In this document: positions 30,493 through 41,962 of the stretch, piece by piece
Layout: each line of letters opens with the position of its first letter
Numbering within the stretch: position 1 is the stretch's first letter
Assembly (NCBI GenBank): GCA_019096065.1
Contig: JAGUCH010000001.1
Span: 2,976,001-3,040,000 of the forward strand
Source: Paracyclopina nana
Taxonomy: Eukaryota; Arthropoda; Copepoda; Cyclopoida; Cyclopettidae
Length of the DNA: 64,000 bases
Reading direction: 5' to 3'
Notes under the pieces: model-generated
Database searches by the model: none
What the model was told of the DNA's origin: nothing
What the model saw: only the letters and a program-made list of their open reading frames with translations
Made by a program: the position numbers and the translations under genes

Positions 30493-33400
30493 TCAGAAAC
30501 CCATCGCTTCTGGATCAGGTGGCTCGATTCTAGTAGGATTGTTGACAGGAGGTTTAGGTACAATTCGGTTGGCTTTCATGAACCCAATGAATTGGTCGGG
30601 GATTTCGGCAAGAACCTCTTTGGCCAAATGCAGCCTGGATAATTGCGAGTTCATGCCTTGCCTCATAAAGTTGCGGAAAGGCACAAACTGGACAATGTCA
30701 CGGGCTGCCATCCGGCCATCTGGAGCCGTTAACCTGACCGTATCCCCATCCAGCTCATCCATTGCATCAAATTCTGCATTTCCTACCCCAACTATTATAA
30801 TCGACAAGGGTAACGCAGATGCATCCACAATCGCCTAAAAATGAGAGCACCTTCAAGTTACCATTATACATAAGTAATCTAAGCAATATTTACTCTCTTA
30901 GTCTGTGGCATGTCAGTAATGATACCATCTGTGATAATGAGCAGTATGAAATATTGCGATCCATCCGTGAACTGTCTCGCAATATTAGCCACGTGATTGA
31001 TGGTTGGCGCAAAATTGGTAGGCCCGTACAACTGGACACGGCTTATGCAGCCTTTATAGGCGGCCAAGACCCCTACAGAATTAAAAGGATAGCATGCTAC
31101 AAGTTTGATTCATGAGGCACAGGGCAAACATAAGGACATGAGTAACTGTGGCCTTATCAGTGTTTATCAATTAAAAGTGCCGCATGCGACGCAGCTATCT
31201 ATAATATCAGCTTTGCGTTTCTTTCCCATTACCATGGCAGGCCACCAATACGTGAGCAATCTTACTATAATTTTGGTAACTGTGCTGATCTACTTAATAT
31301 GGATGGACGTGGCGCTCTACGTGAAGCTACAGCAATTGCCAACTTTGAAGGAAAGGCAGTCGGCCAAGCTGACAACTACGGGCATTCCATTTTCACCATT
31401 CGAGCCGATTAGCATAAAGTTGCTGATGATGAGTCCACCCCTGCATTACATCGACTTGCCTTTGGCAATGTGGATGGAGGAATCACTGCACGTCTCCCAT
31501 TTCTTCTCTGCCAATGCAGTTTCAGTCATCGGTTTGGTGTTCGGCCTCATCGCAGCTCGACTTTTTATGTGTGAAAACTACAAGTGGAGGCTGGTCGGGT
31601 TTGCCTTTTTTCGGCTACGAGATCTCATGGATGGAGTTGATGGGGTTGTGGCGCGAGCATCAGCAAAGCAAAAAACAATGACCGTCAACCCTAATTCGTG
31701 GGGATTTGCCATTGATGGAATCTGCGACGGCATTGCTGATGTGGCAGTCATTATTGGAACTGGAATCTACTTACTGAGATCCGTTAGCCACAATAGCGGA
31801 ACGGACTCGTATGTGAGGCTAGATACAAAACCTGACGCAGAAGACTCCAAAAAAGCCTCCTCGGTATGGTACAAACTGAAGAACTTGAAGATGCAGTGGT
31901 TCATGCCAATAGTGCTCAAAGTGGCGCAGTTTGCCATCACGTTTGGCTGCTGTTCTGGCCTCTGGAATTACTTCATGTACAACTACAGCATTCTTTTCGA
32001 CACTGACCTCATAGCCACCACTGACCACCAACAGGCCATTCAATTGGCAGTCTTAAAGTCCCCTATAATGTGGCTAGTCATATTCATGTGGCGTTGGATC
32101 AATGCTGTCACCATGATCATGTTTTTCAACGTGGCCATCTTGTACAGAAAATCCGACGAATTTCTCAACGTGATGAGGCAGCATGGCTGGTTGATTGTCT
32201 TTACGGCCTCCCTTATAAGCTACTTGCACTACATCTATGCTTTGGCCAATATTTCTGCCTGAAGTACAATTGTTATAAAAGTTACCTCCAATTCTTTCGC
32301 AGTAGGGGTTGTCAGCATGCCCATTGACGTAGAAAAGATGGGAGACGTCTCCACGTGGAGGAAGGCGAGCTCCAAAGCCAAGGACAGGGAATAGCTTGTC
32401 AGTGTCGTAGTCCTCGATGATTTCGCCAACGCTCTTGATTGCCAGCTCATACTGATTTTGCTGTCCGCCGTACGCTATGTAATGCAACGAGTCCGGATTC
32501 CTGGGATTGCCGTTCGAGGCAGTGAAATCGATGGATATGGTGCAAGCCAGCTCTGTTCCGCCTCGGATGTAGTCGAGAAAGCTGAAGGCCTTTCGCATTT
32601 CGCAATGTACCATATGAACTTCTCCAGAGTTTTTGTAGCTCTTTTTAGCCTGCAATGCACAAAGGGGAGCAATATAAGGTTGTTTTTTAAGCTAGGATGT
32701 CAAAATCACCTTTTTCTTGGGGTGAATACATTGGTAGATATTGGATGGTCCTGGGCCTTCCATAAGCTGCCTGGCAGTGAGATAGAACTCTCCAATCAAG
32801 GAATGATTGCCACTGTTGTTATGGTCAAAGCACTCAACTCTTATGTTTCGATCATAGTCACCATTACACAGAGTCCGGATGGGCATGACAAACTTTTTCC
32901 ATAGAGGATTGACATTATTGTTAAGGTGCTCCGTTTTATGCACAACCGTAAAGGTCCCTCCCTCATTGGACCTGTGGAAGACTAGGAAGGGATCTGAGCT
33001 ACCAAACCAGTCTTTTTTGTCCAGCTTTTTGCCCAAGAACTGAAGCTCAACTTCATCCTTGCACATGGACAACTCTTCACTGCTGATCACAACGCTGCCA
33101 TTTTCGCCAGTGGGAAATTCAGGGTGTATCAGATCAAGTACAACAGTCCCAATGGCCACAATTTGCCCTAGAGTCGTTTGGCAAGATCCAAGAAAGTCAT
33201 GGTCATCTAAAACATGGCTGTCACTGTCTAAATCATAGACATCCAATTTTATATGCTGCTGCTCTTCAAACATGTAGTTCATCTGGACCTTGGTCACCCA
33301 TACAGGATTGAGGCAATTTTTGATGCATTCTGTCCGCTTCACTTCTGTCCAATGTTGAGAGCCAAATAGCTTAGTGGACACAATGCAAACTGGGTCGGAC

Positions 33401-33738
33401 TTGCTAAAAATGTCCATATCTCTAAGGTTCCTGCAAGAAATGCATAAAAATTCTTATGCAATCTGATCAGATTTGATGTATTATAAACTTAGGGCTAAGC
33501 AATCCCAATAGATGGCGCTACATACGGATTTGGCCAGCTGGCTGGCTGCAATCATGGCAATTTGGGCTGGATGGGCAGCAGCAACACAAGTGCTACCATC
33601 TATTGGGAAAACCAGCAAATACGTATATACTTACTTGGCTGACAGCGATAATTCCACCATTGAGGTTGCGGCTGCAGCCGTGCCAGGCTGAAATGATCCC
33701 ATGGGTGCTGACCCTGAATACTCTGCGAAGCCTGCCAT
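30493..33738 (-). CDS. Copine (two C2 domains plus VWA-like domain)
   Basis: Copines are cytosolic Ca2+-dependent phospholipid-binding proteins that move to membranes and recruit partners through a VWA-like domain. Exons are 33635-33738, 32710-33430, 32286-32649, 30894-31072 and 30493-30834; phases agree across all junctions, giving 569 aa. C2A starts [21 protein letters not shown] and includes [20 protein letters not shown]2B includes [18 protein letters not shown] and [16 protein letters not shown], where two usual Ca2+-binding Asp positions appear as Asn and Ser. The VWA domain has [11 protein letters not shown] (MIDAS DxTxS), [33 protein letters not shown] and [12 protein letters not shown]. 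The 1213 bp intron 31073-32285 contains a complete gene on the opposite strand. Confidence 0.95.
31234..32262 (+). CDS. CDP-alcohol phosphotransferase, probable ceramide phosphoethanolamine synthase; nested in a copine intron
   Basis: A multipass membrane enzyme of 342 aa in one exon. The signature DGVDGVVAR then GFAIDGICD fits the CDP-alcohol phosphotransferase motif (DxxDGxxAR...GxxxDxxxD), with the metal-binding Asp all present. The AR-to-G spacing is 15 residues instead of the usual 8-9. Long hydrophobic stretches lie at the N-terminus ([14 protein letters not shown]), around [52 protein letters not shown] and [17 protein letters not shown]. The arthropod branch with this layout is ceramide phosphoethanolamine synthase, which moves phosphoethanolamine from CDP-ethanolamine to ceramide in the Golgi lumen; this assignment is inference. 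I chose the ATG at 31234 for its ACCATGG context; an in-frame ATG at 31138 would add 32 residues. The stop is 23 bp from the copine exon on the other strand, so its 3'UTR must be antisense to copine coding sequence. Confidence 0.85.
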   Translation: MAGHQYVSNLTIILVTVLIYLIWMDVALYVKLQQLPTLKERQSAKLTTTGIPFSPFEPISIKLLMMSPPLHYIDLPLAMWMEESLHVSHFFSANAVSVIGLVFGLIAARLFMCENYKWRLVGFAFFRLRDLMDGVDGVVARASAKQKTMTVNPNSWGFAIDGICDGIADVAVIIGTGIYLLRSVSHNSGTDSYVRLDTKPDAEDSKKASSVWYKLKNLKMQWFMPIVLKVAQFAITFGCCSGLWNYFMYNYSILFDTDLIATTDHQQAIQLAVLKSPIMWLVIFMWRWINAVTMIMFFNVAILYRKSDEFLNVMRQHGWLIVFTASLISYLHYIYALANISA

Positions 33739-34514
33739 TTGGTCTGATTAGTTGTGTAAGCATTGATGACTCCTCTACGCTATCCTACATGCGTTGCTTG
33801 TTGTTTCTCTTCTGCAAACAATTGCGTCGATGTCAGCTGACGCATAAGGCTATCAATAGGTTATGACGTAAGCAAGGATAATTTTAGGGCTTTTGCTCAA
33901 AGTAGGAAAATAAAGCGAATGGCTTCAACGTCACCACTCATCTATTATGGACGCAATGCCATTGAAATATATGATACTTTTGCCAATTCCGAGCCACCAA
34001 ACTCATGAAACTTTAAAGGTCCCAAATCACGCAACCTTTGAAGGCCATAAATCAATACGAAAGGGGAACTGTTGCATAAACCTACAAGTTTGCACTAATT
34101 ATGCATGATTTGTGCAACTTGGGCTTATTATTGAGCAAAACGTATAATTTATTGTCTAATCCTCGTAATCCCTACGAAAGTAAATTAATTATATTTTTCA
34201 TAAAAAACGTATTTTCTTCATTATTACATTAAAAAATTGAATTATTTGTTCATTGCACTGCGTGTTTTCATTCAAGCTGAGGTCGTGTCTGCTTTTTTAA
34301 AAACAAAGAGGATTGCTTCAGCTTTTGCAGTAGGACTGCAAGCGAAACGCGAGCTATTTCATCCATCATATCCTCCGCCTTATCATGTTTGGGTGAAATT
34401 GATCCTACTTTGCAACTGCCAAAGCACTCTATTATGTATAAGCCACGAGAATGACAAAATCTGTACGAGTTACTTTAAGCTACTTTTAGCGAAGTGAATC
34501 CTGAGGAAACTATA
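33739..34514. other. Upstream of copine, no gene recognised
   Basis: AT-rich sequence that should carry the copine promoter. No protein-like frame or clear motif was seen. Confidence 0.4.
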
Positions 34515-34902
34515 CAGTCTGGCCGTTCAAAATTGGACGGTACGGGAGTATAAACTTATTGTCACATATTCAAGAAATACAGGACTTTTAAATGATATCG
34601 TTGGAAAGATAGAGCCTTTTTCCATCTTTTTTGTAAAAGTAGAAAGAATTAATTTGAAGAGGAAAAAACCGGGAAAATTCAATATTTCCAAGGCAACCCA
34701 GAAAAGTGTCACGAAGAAACTAATGCATCATTTATTTTTGCTGTCACGCGGAATTCATAATAATGTTTTTCATTTTGCCAGAATACAAGAAAGATGTCCA
34801 AAGGTTCAAGCTTTCCAACGATACCCATTAAGCCTCAAAATTCATGAATTCATAACACAAACTTTTGATTCCCACACCGTCCAATTTTGGACGGTCAGAC
34901 TG
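34515..34902. mobile_element. Tc1/mariner-like MITE
   Basis: The left end reads CAGTCTGGCCGTTCAAAATT and the right end is its near-perfect inverse (CCAATTTTGGACGGTCAGACTG, reading out). TA precedes the left end; the right flank is CA, so one side of the TA duplication may have mutated. CAGT-starting ends with TA targets are typical of Tc1/mariner. The 388 bp interior has no transposase; a 161-codon open frame that starts inside and runs out of the element looks incidental. Confidence 0.7.
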
Positions 34903-37900
34903 CATATGATTTCTGCAAAATATGTAGTTTTCCTCATAAAACAAGTAAAGGCAAAATGGAGATTTGGGGCAAAAATTACACCCTTTGAAAAACTAAATTT
35001 TGAATTAGTTCTTGAAAAACACACTTGTCTGAGAAAAAGAAACCAATTCTATGTGGCACACACAAGTGTTCTCTCTCTATTTAGGCAACCCACCAACGTT
35101 TCACGCGTGCGGCCGAACATGAAATGCGATTTTAACTAGCTACGGAAGCATTACAGCATATAGTTTATTCTCTCTGATCTTGCCCTCACCGGAAAAATCC
35201 ATATGCAGTGTAATAGTAGAATGTAGCACTTCATTGTCGGCGCAACACAAGTTGCAAATTCAACGAGGCCTTGTGATATGGGCTTGGTTCGCTTCATATT
35301 GAGCTCGATAATTAAGTAATCATTGGTTTTTTAAAGGTGCTCCCCAACCAATTATGAAGACTTCATGAAAACGATTCACTAGCATATTCTTAATTCAAAT
35401 GATTTGGACTCTGCAAAATACAGAAAGAAATTAATTTTGTCCACACATCGCGGTGTTGTAGCCTCGTAAATTGTCAAGTCATAGCGATTCGCAATAAATA
35501 AAAATAATTATCAGAATCTAGCAACGCATCACGAAGTAACGTGGATTCAGTTACGTACTCGAGATGTCAAGTTCCTGCATTATAGGGCTTAAAAAATTCT
35601 GAGAAGACACCATCTTTGCAAACCTCATTTTGCAACCACTTTCTATTGAGTCAGAGTTAGGGACACAGAAAAACTGGTTCTTACTCAATGAACTCTTCAC
35701 AAATGTGGGTAATTTTTCTGTGACATACATAGTAAATAAAAGTATGAACTATAGAGATACTCTTTTTCTAGGTTAGTGTTTCAAAGCACTTGTTCATCAG
35801 CAAAATAGATCTAGCCAGTTGAAACTTGCGCATGCATTTGGCCTATTAGAATAATATTGTACTCACTTTGCGACCAGAAGCATTTATCAAGAGCTTTTGC
35901 ACAGCATGCTAAGTGCCTTTTCAGCACGGGTATGTTATAGCACAGCACTAGTTTGCCATGCTACTTTCAGCTTAGAAAAATTGCACCTGCACTAGCAATG
36001 TAATACTAGGCCGCAGACAAAATGCCACTGCACCTCGCTGACTCCGCATTTGACAAAGCAAAAAGTGCGCTAAAGTAACTTTTTTTATAGTTTGGTTCAT
36101 AGCCCACTAAACTATCTTGAGGTTGGCTATGCTACGGACAAACCATATTCGATACTCAATTCCTGTTTTCCTTGCTTTCAAAGCAAAATAATTTTTTACG
36201 TATTAGAAAGACTTTTGTCCGCGAGAAAGCTTATTGTAACTAGCTATACAGTTATCTTCAATTTATTCATTGACTTTTTTTAGGAATATTGATTCTTGCT
36301 AAGTACGAAAATGTACTTTCCACGGCACAAAAAGACATTACGTAAGTATATTAAAGTACACCAAATATCGTGGATTTAGGTAACTAAACTTAGTTATGTC
36401 CGATTCTAAAGAACTTGTAAAAATAATTCTACAAACTTCTTTGCCATAGTAGAGCGTCTAGGTTAGTGCAGGATCATCGTCAATTTTCACTGCAAATTGG
36501 TTTTCCAGTAAACTACGAAATTCAAAGCAATATTTTGAGCCAGCAATTTTTCGCAAACGACTCTAGAATAAAATTTTCCGCCAGCTTGCTGAACCCGTGT
36601 ACGTATACACGCGTATGACTGTTAGTAATTCATCGCATGCATATCCTATGCACTTTGATGTACCGAAATTAACGATTTCTACCAGATTCTAATGTCCTGT
36701 TCATGTACGCTAAGTTCCTAAGGAAAATGCACGAAAAGCACCTTAAGTAAAGGGAAAAAATAGTCGTATGACGAGCGCCAGCTGGTATGCAAAAATCAGA
36801 TTGACTTTAAGGCGACTTGAATCGAAACAAGCCTAATTTTGGCTATTTGTGCGACACATTTAAGTCATTTTGAACAAAATCAATACTTAAATTTCATCTT
36901 TCATCAAATAAACGTGAAGAAAGCTAGGTTGTTTAGTAAAATGCTGAATACCATGAGACAAAATAGCAGAAATCACCATTAAAAACGCTGCTCGGCCCCA
37001 AGCTGAACTCGTGGTGTGGCAGTCAGCAGCAGATTCACTATTCCTAGATGAACAAGGCATAAATGAGGTTGAGAGGAAAGTTGTGAAAACTTGTCCAGCA
37101 TAGTTCGTAGCATAACTTCAAAAAGATTGCATTAAGAGTATTAGTTGGGCTTCATTTCAATTGGCCATTTAAATCTTGCTTGCATACGCAAAGCTCATTA
37201 TGTTCCGCTCGTTACACTCAAATCCGTAAATTGGACCACGCAGGTCCACCACTTTTTCCAGAGTGGATTTCTTCTATATAAAAAAGTTGTACTGCCCCAT
37301 GATGGCGATTCGACCATGCTATCAGCACTCTTGATGGATAACTGTTCAAGATGTTCAATGAGCGTGAAAAAGGTCTCTCGACCAAACTCTCTCTCTCCTC
37401 CACTTCAATGTAAATGATGTTGCAACTTTTGCAACCAAACTTATAACGCGCATAAAATAGATCCTTTTCCGCGAAAATCCATGCTGTGCGGCTCGGGTTG
37501 CAAATGTCCGTTAGATTGCTCCACTTCCAACGAGAAATTGGCGAGTAGCTTCAAAACAAGGTTAATCGTGCGTTGATTTTCGTGGTCTCATCAGTATAGT
37601 ATAGGTGCAATTGAGTTTTCAGTTGTAGCAGCACAATTCGCATGCACAATTAGGAAGGGGCCATTAAAGTCAATTGCATCGTCTATCCTAAAAGGGCATC
37701 GGTCCAAGACTGTTTTTAAGACTGATACAGTTGAGGAAACGTGCACGGAATTATTGTCACTCATGTCGTCGTCGTCATGGAGCATAAATCTTCAGCCATT
37801 TCATTCGCGAATTCTCGAGCTGCACGACTGCTCGTCCTACTCTGCATTCGACTCTAATGTGCTACTTCTAGCTGCGAATCCTTTTGATGATGACGGATGG

Positions 37901-39464
37901 AATGAGAAGAAAATTGCGCAAAGACCATACACAAAATTTTGATACGTCTATTGACATTAAATGTCCAATGTACGCATTCCTTTCATTGGCGTGGAAATGT
38001 CGACCTACTGACAGCCAGCATAGCAGCAGTGAATACTCGGTTAGCATTCAAATGATGATCATGAATTCAGTGTGATGCATGGAGGAGATTCGGGTAATTA
38101 CTGTGGCATTAGTTGTGCTGCGATACCGCGAACGCACGCCATTTCTATGATGCTGCCGTTTGATGAGGAAATGCAGCCCAGCCTTAATGAAGCTGAATGG
38201 CATGCCATACGTACGAGGTGCAAAAATGGCGGAATGGATGGCAATGTAACACAAACGACGGCGGGAAGCCGAGTGCTTTTGACATTTAGCAGCGATCGAG
38301 AAAGCCAACTTTGTGTAATGGGAGCGAATGTAGTCAATGTTATACGATCGTATCGATCCAGGCTAGTGTGCAAACTCGCATAGCGTGAGGTAAATCATTG
38401 AAAAAAAGGGACCAAAGCGGAGAGCAGCGGGAACGAGGAGGAACTTTTAGATAGTCGACCATCAAACACGCAAAGGCCGTAACGCATGTGTAGGGGCTCT
38501 TCAAAAAAGGCCACCGTGCTACTCCTGCGGTCGTCATGTCCTTTCACGCGTCCCCATGGAGATGATGGTTCAAAACAGTGAGGTTTACCATGTTGGCGTT
38601 GCGTAGTTGCCAAAAAGGCCTCCTTTCTCTTTTCCCCCTAAGCGCTTCGTTAAAAGGCAGTGTGCAGCTGCTAAGCATAGCCTCCTTCGTCGTCGTTCGT
38701 TGGCGTGAATTATGGCTCTCATTTGGAAGTGTCGAATTCCACCTCCTTAGCAAAGTCGCACACCGCGAGCTTAGAGGGCCTTATGTGGGAAATGTCAGCC
38801 TGTATATGTTCTAGCTCTCTGATGATCCTGGCAATAAGAAAGCAGATCATTCTCGCGTGTATGACACTTGCTGCAGTCGAGAATCGATTATTCGAGCCTA
38901 CGTATATAGTTCTGTATATGTACAGGCGGCAGTAAAAGGCCAGCAGAGTGCGTGCAGTAATCGCAGTAGATCCTGCATACATGCACACACGACGTGTATG
39001 CGACGAGAGAGGCCCCGTGTTAAAGCTGCCTAGCTTTACAACAATGAGAGCTGATATGTGTGTGTATAAGGGTGGCCTCCATCGTCCCGGCCGTGGTTAT
39101 GCCTTGTACGTTATAGAGGAGAGCGCGGCGGCCGCCGCTTGAATAGCAGCAGCAACAGTTTGCGACGACGACAAAAGTCACTCACAGTCGGAGGGCGACG
39201 TGTGTCGTGGCATGACAGCCAAACTACTCGCAAACTCTCATCAGGTCAGTATTTATGCCCACCATAAGGGCTTACTGCATCAGGTTGCGTGAAACATCGT
39301 CTCCTTGCAGACTGAACGAGTCCACTCGAGCCAGTGACGCGAAATCAGCCGGAGTCTCGCGAAAAGTGCCAAAACAACGCCCAGCCGTGACTCTTTGTTG
39401 CCCGCTTTGTCGCACAGCAGATATCCCGTCGCTTCAGCTGGAAAATAACGCGATCATCGACTCG
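34903..39464. other. Gene-poor interval and 5' region of the nuclear-receptor-like gene
   Basis: No frame resembles a known protein. From about 38.9 kb the sequence becomes less AT-rich and probably holds the promoter and leader of the next gene. A donor-like CAG/GTCAGT after 39244 and an acceptor TTGCAG ending 39310 define a likely 66 bp leader intron. The leader contains a short upstream ORF (ATG at about 39214, 19 codons across the junction). Short open frames at 37.1-37.8 kb on both strands could not be identified. Confidence 0.45.
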
Positions 39465-41390
39465 ATGGCCACCTCGGCGAGTTCCGCGGCTGAAGATGAC
39501 TTCATGCGGGTCCTCGACGAGATGAATCGACTGTGCGGCGGTGACGAGGATGAGGAGCAGCCTCAGCTCGACCTCGAGGCCTCCACGGCCTCCACCCCAC
39601 CCCCACCAGAGGGCGATATTTTCGAGGCCATTTTCGCTTCGGCCTCTAGCAGCAACAGCTCGACCTCGTCCTCGAATGCTCCCCTCATAGGGGACCAGCT
39701 TTTGTCCTCGACGGCGAGCAACAAGGTGAACAACAACAACAGTAGCAGTAGCAACAGCAGTGCGTCAAGGTCACGCCACTGCTCCGCCAATTCGGCCAAG
39801 TCATGCATGAGCTTCGACTCCGCCATTGGCGACGTCTACTCCGTCCAAACGCCGACGAGGAACGAGACCTCGGTCTCCTCAGCCCACTCCTCCAGTCACA
39901 ACTTCTCCGACCTTGACCTCTTCGACTTCTCGACCTCGACGTCCTCATCTGTGACCTCGTCGCCGCCCACGCTGTCCTCCTCCTCGAGCCTCGCCACGAC
40001 CTCCGCCGGCCTCCAGTTTGACAACCTGGCGGCCTCGTTGTGCCTGGACAGCAACAGCTCCTCGAATGAGATCTTCGACACGAGCAAAGACGTGGACGGC
40101 CTCGGTGGCATCAGCCTGAGGCTGGTGGGCTCGGAGGACCTGGTCAGCACAAGCCTCAACCTGGCCATGAACGATCTCACAGCTCCCTCGCCATTGAACA
40201 ACAGCTCAACCGAGTTTTGCAAGCTATGCAACTCCAACGGTGACGTAGCTGCAGTCGTGACAATTCCTACCACTGCTTCAGCACCGAGTGGCAAACGAAG
40301 GCACGAAGGCCATCTGGGAGGAGTGCTCGAGTTTTTGCCCAAGAAGAAAAGGCCTTCGTCGATCAGCCCGCCTGTCATAGTTAAACCATGCAATCCCATG
40401 CCTCCACTCCTGACCCCCGAGATGATGCAGCAGAGGCACGAGGTGGACCGCATCTGCCTGGATCTCCTGAAACGCTTCCAACACGCCTGCTGCGTCCATC
40501 CCAAGACCCAAGCCAAGGTATGGATGGCCAAGTCCGGAGAGGACCCCCTGCTCATCACCACACGGCTTCTAGGGGACTCTCTGGCGAGGCTGCGAATCTT
40601 CGTCCACTCCCTGGATCCAATGAATTGGCTGATGTGGCACGACCGAGACCTCTTGTACAGCAACAACGTCTGCACTTTGTCAGTGTTTAAGGCTGCTGTC
40701 AGCGTCAACCTCGAGGCCGTGCCGACGGCCTACCCGTTGCCCTATGGAGAATTTCTCGGCGAAGTCGAGGCCTTGCACCTCATCCTCGCACATGACCTTT
40801 ACAACGAGCTACGGGCGCTATTGTCACACATTCAGAGCCTTGGCATACGCGAATTTCCCGTCATGCTGCTTGTCATGATGATGGCCTTTTTCTCACCTCA
40901 CAACATGCTTAAGCAACCGGACAAAGTCGTGCGAGTCAATGACTACTACACACAAAAACTACAGGTTCGGACAGCAATTTTCCCTGGCTTTTTTATCGTA
41001 TATGGCAAAAATCAACTGCATCAGCAGTCTTATAGTTGATATGCATTGCCTGAAAAAACTGGAATAAGCCTGCACCTTTTGCATTCAACAGCAACAATCA
41101 ATATCTTGAGCTTTCCATTGTCAAGCTGTTTTCCAGGAAATCGATGCAATCTTTGCATTCTTCTTTTTTTGCAGGTCTATCTCAGCCTTCGGTACAGCAC
41201 GGAGACAATGGTATCCCTGATGGGTAAAATCATCTCCACCATAGACCGGGTGCGCTCCTTCAGTCAGAGGCTGCGAGAATTTCTTAACGATGTCACCAGG
41301 TGCGGCCTTCAGAGGCAATTTGAATCCGTCTGCGAAAATATTGGCCTCATTGCTTTTTTGCTTCAAACCGAGCCGAAATGCGAACACTAA
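39465..41390 (+). CDS. Nuclear-receptor ligand-binding-domain protein, no DNA-binding domain seen
   Basis: Two exons, 39465-40964 and 41175-41390 (donor CAG/GTTCGG, acceptor TTTGCAG, phase 0), give 571 aa. Residues 1-300 are a low-complexity region rich in Ser, Thr and Asn. The C-terminal 200 residues match a nuclear-receptor LBD: helix 3-5 region LARLRIFVHSLDPMNWL then HDRDLLYSNNVCTLSVFKAA; helix 7-9 region LLSHIQSLGIREFPVMLLVM and FFSPHN, then YYTQKLQ; helix 10 region YLSLRYSTETMVSLMGKII and RVRSFSQRLREFL. The pattern is closest to the NR1 group (HR96/HR97/VDR-like), but I cannot place it. No C4 zinc-finger DBD is visible in these exons or in the likely leader exon, which has a stop in the frame that would join. 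No clear AF-2 helix is seen at the C-terminus. The start ATG follows the leader intron; the open frame continues upstream of it. Confidence 0.75.
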
Positions 41391-41949
41391 GTGTACTTTG
41401 ATAACACTGGACGAAGATATTTTGCCTTGATCAACAGCTGGGAGCAAGCGTTTGCAGAATTGCTACTACATCTTCGTACGTATCAGCTGGGCTGAGCTAC
41501 TAAATACCTTCTATGACCTATTCCCACCACAGACATTCCTATATCATGTACCACTCGAATGATCGAATCGATCACCAAAAAAAAGAATACTTACTATTGG
41601 ATACAGTGTGAATCAGGGACATCACAATTCCTCCCTATTTTTTGAGAGTGAAACTAAATCAAAAAGGCATTTTTTCTTGTGGGCTACGAACTTGAATCTC
41701 TCTGAATGATGATGATGATTATTCAGCCTTAATTAGCATTTTGATCAGTTTAGGCATCCTCTATTGAAAAGCTTCTGCAACGTCTGTCATACATGTGCCA
41801 CAAAAAAAGGAACCCTATCAACACTTCTTCTTACTAAAAACACGTATATATGGTGTCATGTTGTTGTATTTATTATTATATAGTAAAATAATATAATGCA
41901 GCTGAAAAGTCATATCATGGAAAAAGTGTATGTGCAAAGCCAACCAAAG

Positions 41950-41955
41950 AATAAA
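41950..41955 (+). terminator. Possible poly(A) signal of the nuclear-receptor-like gene
   Basis: An AATAAA on the plus strand 8 bp before the TMEM9 stop codon. The TMEM9 signal on the minus strand (TTTATT at 41869-41874) lies to its left, so the two convergent transcripts probably overlap at their 3' ends. An earlier signal for the plus-strand gene is possible. Confidence 0.4.
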
Positions 41956-41962
41956 AATTAAA

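Noticed and set aside
32074-32655. Single continuous minus-strand frame across the copine exon and intron
   Set aside because: Copine homology stops exactly at the GTAAC donor (32285); beyond it the frame is antisense to the nested enzyme.
34654-35139. 161-codon open frame overlapping the MITE
   Set aside because: It starts inside the element and runs into flanking DNA, which a real transposase gene would not do; no catalytic motif.
37380-37790. Minus-strand fragments such as LVLKLLANFSLEVEQSNG that look vaguely protein-like
   Set aside because: Bounded by stops, with no acceptor or donor in phase and no recognisable family; the weak resemblance to a P450 C-terminus does not extend.
39896-40708. 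270-codon minus-strand open frame opposite the nuclear-receptor-like gene
   Set aside because: Shadow of the Ser/Thr-rich plus-strand exon, which has coherent LBD sequence and splice sites.
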